DNA of 11,947 nucleotides, taken from assembly GCA_900088475.1 (NCBI GenBank), contig FLMG01003378.1, positions 1 through 11,947 of the forward strand. The letters are read 5' to 3'. Below, piece after piece: positions 7,515 to 11,947 of this stretch. Position numbers and translations under genes: made by a program. Each line of letters begins with the position of its first letter. Position 1 is the first letter of the stretch. Under the pieces are notes generated by a model that worked only from the letters and a program-made list of their open reading frames with translations, ran no database searches and was not told where the DNA came from. Origin of the DNA: Hyphochytrium catenoides. Taxonomy: Eukaryota > Sar > Hyphochytriomycetes > Hyphochytriales > Hyphochytriaceae.

Positions 7515-9985
7515 ATGCCAATGCCATCGGCGAAGACGCTCCGCTGTCCGCGATGCCTCACACCGTCGGAAGGTCTAACAGTCTCTCTTTCTTTCCGCCC
7601 ATCAGCGACCTTGGGAAATTGCCTCCATCAGGGTGCCAGGGGTCTCTATGCGCTTCAAGCGGAGCAGGGACTGCTCGTTATATTCAAGCTCTGCCAAAAC
7701 GATGATGATGGTAAGCCGATTGAAGCCTAGCTGACGACTGGTGGCGTGGCCCCTGCTGATCTTTTGTCCAGGGGTATCAAGGGATGAAGCTCATTTCCTC
7801 AAGGTCATTAGCAGATACCCTTACACAGTGGCTTGCGTTTCTTGGTCCAAGGACGGCAGATGGTTAGCTGCTGGTATTGTGGGGCCCAGATGCGCTGTAC
7901 ACATCTTTGACGCAGAGCACGATTTTCGCATAGCCTTTGACATCACAACCTCAGCAGAACCAAAGGACATTCTTGTCGTGCCAAAGCGCACTTGCCAGCT
8001 GTCCTCACAAGGGGCTGCCAATACTTGTCTAGGTCTTGCGCGCGCAGAAGACGGCGGGAAGCCGTCTAGATCAAACGTGCACCAACTTCAGGGGCAAGGA
8101 CCTGAAGTCCACCTCATCCTGGGTGGTGTTGGCGGAATCCAGGTCCATCGTTTGCCTAAGGAGCTATCTGATCCGCCGATACTAGTTGCCCCAGAGCTAA
8201 CCATCTGCAAACTAGGTCTTTCCCTTGATAACTCCTACTTAGCAGCTGCAGCTTATGATGGTAGGTTGGAGGTATGGGTGTTAAGCGACATTTTGGAAGG
8301 CACTCCTATGCCGCCAAAGTGGCCCTTGAAGCTCCACGAACAGAAAAGAGCAACAAGCGTCGCTTTCTCTCCATGCGGGAGGCTCCTAGCGGTGGGCTCT
8401 TGGGACAAGAAACTCTCCTTGTTCCTACTTGAGGATGGACAGGAAGGTCTGGCGGCTGGAGGTCTCAGGTCTCGCCAATCTCTCCCTGTATGGAGCCATG
8501 ACGTAGGGAAGCAGGCCTCGTTGCCCTCCTCAGAGGTCAAGCTTAGCAGAAACATTGAGAATGTGGCTCTTCGTGCCTTGAGAGTCCCTACTCTTCTCGC
8601 TTGGGCTACTACGAAAGGACAAGGTACCAGTTACCTTCAAGTGGCTGCGGGTGATACGCTCGAAACCCATCATATCCCTTCTGATCTCTCTCATCTCACT
8701 CTTGGTGCGTTCAGTTCTCAAGCTCCCAAACCCATATCCTACCACGTTCAGCCTGGTGAGTGCATCGCCGGCATAAGCCTTGCCTGCACTAGAAGTGAAT
8801 GCTCTTCTCTTTCATTGGTGACCAAAATGGGTAATCTTACTCGGCGGTGGTGCCATGGTGCTCAGGCATCTTTAATCGGACACTCGGTCACGACCTGGCG
8901 TCAAAAGTATATTTTCCAACAGAATGAAGGAGGCGCTTTCGCCATAGAGACTGCGGGCCCTGATTACATCCTCTTCCGTTATTCACCCCTGGGGACTCAA
9001 AGCTCTCATGGCTCTCGCTTGGTAGTGGCTGACATGCTAATGCAGACAGACCTGCCATTTCTTCTCCACTATCAGTCCTCTACGTACCCGCTTTCGGAGT
9101 CAAAGGAAGACGAAAGTCAGGGCGCGGGAGGAGGACACAAAGTGGACATTACCATGGATCAGAGCTGGGTAGATGACAGTGATGAGCCAGCGTTATACAG
9201 AAGAGTATTCTGTATTGGCTACGCTTTCGTCGTTGTTGCTGCAACCTCAGTTTTTGTTTATCGAGACAAGGCCGATGGGGGTTCGGGCCAGTGGGAGCAT
9301 CACGCGGCAGGATTAGAGGTGATACTCTCTGCTGTAGTTAGTGGTGAGTTGTTTCTTGGTCGCTCGTGTTATCGTCAGTCATGCTTCTTCTTAGGCAGCT
9401 AAACCCATTCTCTGTATCTCTAGTATTGGTATTGATTAGTAAACGATGACTGGAAGTCCAGGAGGTTAAAATAGAGTTCTCTTTGACATTCTTTTGGGCA
9501 GGAAAGTGGCTTTTGCTGATAGGGCGAGACGGCGAGGTGTGCCTGGTCGATACTCTTAAGATAGAACTGCATTGCGAGTCGACCTTGGATCTGGCTTGGA
9601 TGTCAGAGGCAGGATTCCCCTTTCGCCGGTAAGCAGTCAAGCCGTTAATGGTCTGTATAATAAAGCTTTGCATTCTAAACGGCTCGCAGTTGTTACGTCA
9701 ATGGCAGCTCTTCCCGTCTGGAGGCAATCTTGCGCACATCTGTCAGCCACAACAGCACTGACTTTCCCCTGCTTCTGAGATTCGATGGTAAGTCTTGAAA
9801 AGCTATTGCGTCCTTTGAGGGCACGTAGGGGCCTTGGGCTAAACTTGTCTCGAGAGAGAAAAGGTCTTGAATCAATACTTGGAGTTAGCTGTGTCCGCCT
9901 AACAGAAGATGGCTCGGATACCGTGGATGGGAAGGCATCGTATTCATTCCTTGAGGAGAACGCAGCATCCAGAAGCGTTGAGTAA
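7515..9985 (+). CDS. WD40-type beta-propeller protein, five exons
   Basis: Proposed exons are 7515-7710, 7772-9343, 9502-9628, 9690-9787 and 9906-9985. Together they give 690 residues, and the frame is kept across all four junctions. WD40 propellers act as scaffolds for protein complexes. The clearest propeller strands are at residues 86-112 (VSWSKDGRWLAAG then a strand ending HIFD), 213-236 (LDNSYLAAAAYDGRLEVWVL), 259-285 (VAFSPCGRLLAVGSWDKK then a strand) and, across the second junction, about 580-605 (KWLLLIGRDGEVCLVD). The last hit appears only after splicing and supports that junction. The repeats are degenerate and irregularly spaced with long insertions, so more blades probably exist than can be seen. 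A CPRC motif at 11-14 is not enough for a zinc-finger call. The start is the first ATG in a frame open back to 7341; an upstream exon is possible. The C-terminal ~90 residues carry no recognised domain. The specific family was not identified. It is head-to-head with the PPR gene. Confidence 0.78.
7711..7771 (+). other. WD40 gene intron 1
   Basis: 61 nt with donor GTAAGC and acceptor TTTTGTCCAG, phase 1. Splicing joins the Asp-rich end of exon 1 to exon 2 as a Gly codon. Retention gives an in-frame TAG inside the intron. The large downstream frame has no ATG near its start, which independently requires an upstream exon. Confidence 0.8.
9344..9501 (+). other. WD40 gene intron 2
   Basis: 158 nt with donor GTGAGT and acceptor TTTTGGGCAG, phase 1. 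Splicing replaces the unspliced tail (stop at 9402) by a propeller-like strand, LLLIGRDGEVCLVD, which argues strongly that it is real. Confidence 0.8.
9629..9689 (+). other. WD40 gene intron 3
   Basis: 61 nt, the same length as intron 1, with donor GTAAGC and acceptor GCTCGCAG, phase 2. The donor overlaps an in-frame TAA (CGG-TAA), so retention stops translation at once after residue 632. This leaves the alternative that the protein simply ends here. Confidence 0.55.
9788..9905 (+). other. WD40 gene intron 4
   Basis: 118 nt with donor GTAAGT and acceptor GCCTAACAG, phase 1. It joins a Leu-rich segment ending RFD to an acidic tail beginning EDGSD. Retention gives a stop three codons in. The strong donor is the best evidence. 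Confidence 0.55.
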
Positions 9986-10442
9986 GCCTGAAGACCGTTG
10001 ATGGTGACCGAGGTTAGTCTCATGTCCCATAATTTGAGCACCACTTGCCACCGTCTGATGCAAACTTTTCTTCCCGTGACTTGTAGATAGCCGATTGCCC
10101 TCGCTCTAGTAATGGCTCATGATAGGTAATGTTCGCTTCTGCTAACGTATGCTAGAGGGCAGAGGTTTATTATATCGTTTCGTCAGCGCGGGCAGTGGTC
10201 CGTTGTCCATGGCTCTATTATTTAATTTCAAAGGTGAAGGTAGGGTAGCAATTCTTTAAAATTTAACATTATCAGAAGCATCAATCGTGACTGACGAGAG
10301 CCTTCAATCCTGGGCCATCACCACGACAGTTTAAGCTGCATGAAAGAACTGCATGATAGACCCACACAAAGATATGTTAATAATAGAATAAATAGCAAAC
10401 GAATAGTGAAGAAGAAATAGAGTGGCTCGGAAGGAAGGAGGT
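9986..10442. other. Convergent 3' region between the WD40 and PH-domain genes
   Basis: 457 bp with no supported gene; it should contain the 3' untranslated regions of both genes. Candidate AATAAA signals lie at 10387-10392 on the plus strand (for the WD40 gene) and at 10166-10171 on the minus strand (for the PH gene). The stretch 10200-10420 is AT-rich. Each signal is distant from its own stop codon (402 and 272 nt), so neither assignment is firm. Confidence 0.5.
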
Positions 10443-11891
10443 CTATGTGAGTCTGCCCAGATCGAAGTGACTCGATCCCATCCCAGTAGTGACAGCAACA
10501 AGCCAACTATCCATCTCGGCCTTGGAATTGCCCCTGAACGTTATCACCGCTGTATATCCCTCCGCCATGCTAAGATATTCTCCTTCTCGGTCTCTCGATC
10601 GCTTAATGCTGAGGTTGTTATCCAGACGCAGCACCAGGGCTGGCTCCTCATACTGAGGATGCTGGTAGCAGAGGAGCTTGTGCCCAATAATAGCACACCA
10701 AAATCTCTCTTCAGGAAGTTTCGGTCCGTATCCAGAGCTGCTTGTTTGTTGAGCGGCAACTCCACCCCCTTTCATCTCGTCTCCATCGTCGCTGCTACTG
10801 GACTGAGGGGATCCACGGCGAGACGAGGTCAAGCGCTTCCGCATATTGAGGACGTGTGCCGCGATACCCTTATCTTTGAATTTACTAAGGGTTTCTTGAA
10901 CATAACTTGTATAGCTCTTACTCCGCCTTAGTGGAGGCTTGCTTGTCGCGGGAGCTTCTGTCGTTACGCAGCTATGGCTTGCCATCTTGCGCAACAGGTG
11001 AGCCTTTGATCGAGACTCAAATCCTCTGGCAGGAAGAGAAGCAGAAGAGCCAAGAAGTTCGCCCGGACCCCCCTCCAGCATGGCGACAAGATCAGGGCTG
11101 CGGAGAAAACCGCATTTGCTCTTGTGAAGCAAGGGACTGATCTGCCTTAAACCGAATGAACACATCAAGGCCGACCTGTCATCTGCACCTTTATACCAGG
11201 AGGATGCCATCTCGCGGTATGGGGCTGCCTCAATTTTAGTGTCATCAGTGGGATGGGTGGCATACCATGGAGAGCGGAAAGTGTCTCCCATCCATAGCGG
11301 TACGTTGATCTCTTGCGTGTACGCAAATGCCACGTGACAGTATGCATCGGCCAAGATGAAGTCGCAGTCTCTGAAGTCCTTGAAATCATAACGCAGCTGG
11401 CCCCTGAATACATTCATAGAGGTGCACGTCACGTCGAGACGTTTAGCGAGATAGGGCGGGAGGCGAGAATAGACCGTCAAGACGATCTCGCAATCGCTGG
11501 AGACGCCAGGAACTACGATCTTTCTGTCGAAGAAGACGGTGCCATCTATGTGGTCCGTGGCTGGAACAGTGTACTCGTACATGAGCGGGCCGAAGGGTTT
11601 CCGTACGACACTAATGTGCAGGAATGTCTCGCTGTTTGGTGGCGAAAGGCTCTGCGGAAGATTTCTGATCTCTCCAAGGGTGAGCACCACTGGCCTCAAT
11701 ATTCGGGACATACCTCTGCGGACAATTCTCCTAAACTTGTACCGCAGCCAAAGGCTCCGAAATAGGCAGCTAGCTCTCCGCATCGCCTCCTCATTCTTTG
11801 AAACATCTTCACGACCTATGGTGCTCTTCCCATCACCTTTGTTCTTAAGCCATAAAGGAAGCTCAGACACACCGACTGGGCTTTGAGACAT
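10443..11891 (-). CDS. Anillin-homology/C2-like and PH domain protein, possibly 5'-truncated
   Basis: 482 residues from the first ATG. A C-terminal pleckstrin-homology domain occupies about 395-471. It begins RFWCAIIGHKLLCYQ, has a VLRLDNNLSI strand and ends with a helix containing the conserved Trp463 (EMDSWLVAV). PH domains bind phosphoinositides or proteins at membranes. Residues about 62-205 form a beta-rich region resembling the C2-like anillin-homology domain: GTVFFDRKIVVPGVSSDCEI then LTVYSR fits the strand, V-S-S-D-F/C-E and V-Y-S pattern of that family. AHD followed by PH is the order found in anillin and related cortical proteins. The middle (about 265-390) is Ser- and basic-rich and probably disordered. 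If the match holds, the protein links membrane to cytoskeleton or small GTPases; this is inference. The N-terminal basic stretch FRSLWLRYKFRRIVRR (44-59) may contact membrane. No stop precedes the ATG up to the window edge at 11947, so the true protein may be longer. Confidence 0.72.
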   Translation of the reverse strand: MSQSPVGVSELPLWLKNKGDGKSTIGREDVSKNEEAMRRASCLFRSLWLRYKFRRIVRRGMSRILRPVVLTLGEIRNLPQSLSPPNSETFLHISVVRKPFGPLMYEYTVPATDHIDGTVFFDRKIVVPGVSSDCEIVLTVYSRLPPYLAKRLDVTCTSMNVFRGQLRYDFKDFRDCDFILADAYCHVAFAYTQEINVPLWMGDTFRSPWYATHPTDDTKIEAAPYREMASSWYKGADDRSALMCSFGLRQISPLLHKSKCGFLRSPDLVAMLEGGPGELLGSSASLPARGFESRSKAHLLRKMASHSCVTTEAPATSKPPLRRSKSYTSYVQETLSKFKDKGIAAHVLNMRKRLTSSRRGSPQSSSSDDGDEMKGGGVAAQQTSSSGYGPKLPEERFWCAIIGHKLLCYQHPQYEEPALVLRLDNNLSIKRSRDREGEYLSMAEGYTAVITFRGNSKAEMDSWLVAVTTGMGSSHFDLGRLT

Positions 11892-11947
11892 CGCAACCGC
11901 TTCCGCGCGAGACTTCGGGAAGGATAAGGTCGACCGTGGTGAACGTC

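Noticed and set aside
7570-7611. A pyrimidine-rich tract ending CATCAG inside WD40 exon 1, resembling an acceptor
   Set aside because: No matching canonical donor was found nearby upstream, and the frame is already continuous from the ATG at 7515 through this site.
9637-10044. A 135-codon minus-strand frame
   Set aside because: It is antisense to the last exons and introns of the WD40 gene, has no recognised domain, and conflicts with the frame-consistent plus-strand splice model.
10422-10931. A 169-codon plus-strand frame
   Set aside because: It is antisense to the PH domain and middle region of the minus-strand gene, which has clear domain evidence; no domain is seen in this frame.
11313-11765. 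A 150-codon plus-strand frame
   Set aside because: It is antisense to the anillin-homology-like region; its length follows from the opposite strand's coding composition.

Overview
This window looks like nuclear DNA from a eukaryotic microbe. It carries four protein genes of about 0.9 to 3 kb. Two of them read correctly only after removing short GT-AG introns of 61 to 158 nt, and no operon-like packing is visible. A long P-class PPR protein with a presequence-like N-terminus means an organelle-bearing cell. Base composition is near 50% GC. A microalga or other protist (for example a stramenopile) fits best, but nothing in the sequence fixes the lineage.

Layout from left to right. (1) 1-1404: no supported gene. 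(2) 1405-2437, minus strand: a two-exon patatin-like lipid acyl hydrolase with an intact Ser/Asp dyad. (3) 2438-3956: 1.5 kb without a supported gene; it holds three short perfect dyads at 2809-2899. (4) 3957-6929, minus strand: a 990-residue, apparently single-exon PPR protein whose C-terminal half is built from a 108-110-residue, three-PPR supermodule. (5) 6930-7514: a divergent promoter region between the PPR gene and the next gene, with a dense TTGAC/GTCAA cluster and an 11-bp inverted repeat. (6) 7515-9985, plus strand: a five-exon WD40-type beta-propeller gene, reconstructed here to 690 residues. (7) 9986-10442: a convergent 3' region. (8) 10443-11891, minus strand, possibly running off the right edge: a protein with an N-terminal anillin-homology/C2-like region and a C-terminal PH domain.

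The four genes do not form an evident pathway. One is a lipid hydrolase, one an organellar RNA-binding protein, one a scaffold propeller and one a membrane- or cortex-associated PH protein. The only arrangement that suggests shared control is the head-to-head PPR/WD40 pair with its 585-bp common upstream region. I saw no clear novel multi-gene system, mobile element, CRISPR array, tRNA or rRNA. The most useful results are the spliced gene models, the PPR supermodule, the anillin-like architecture and the TTGAC cluster.
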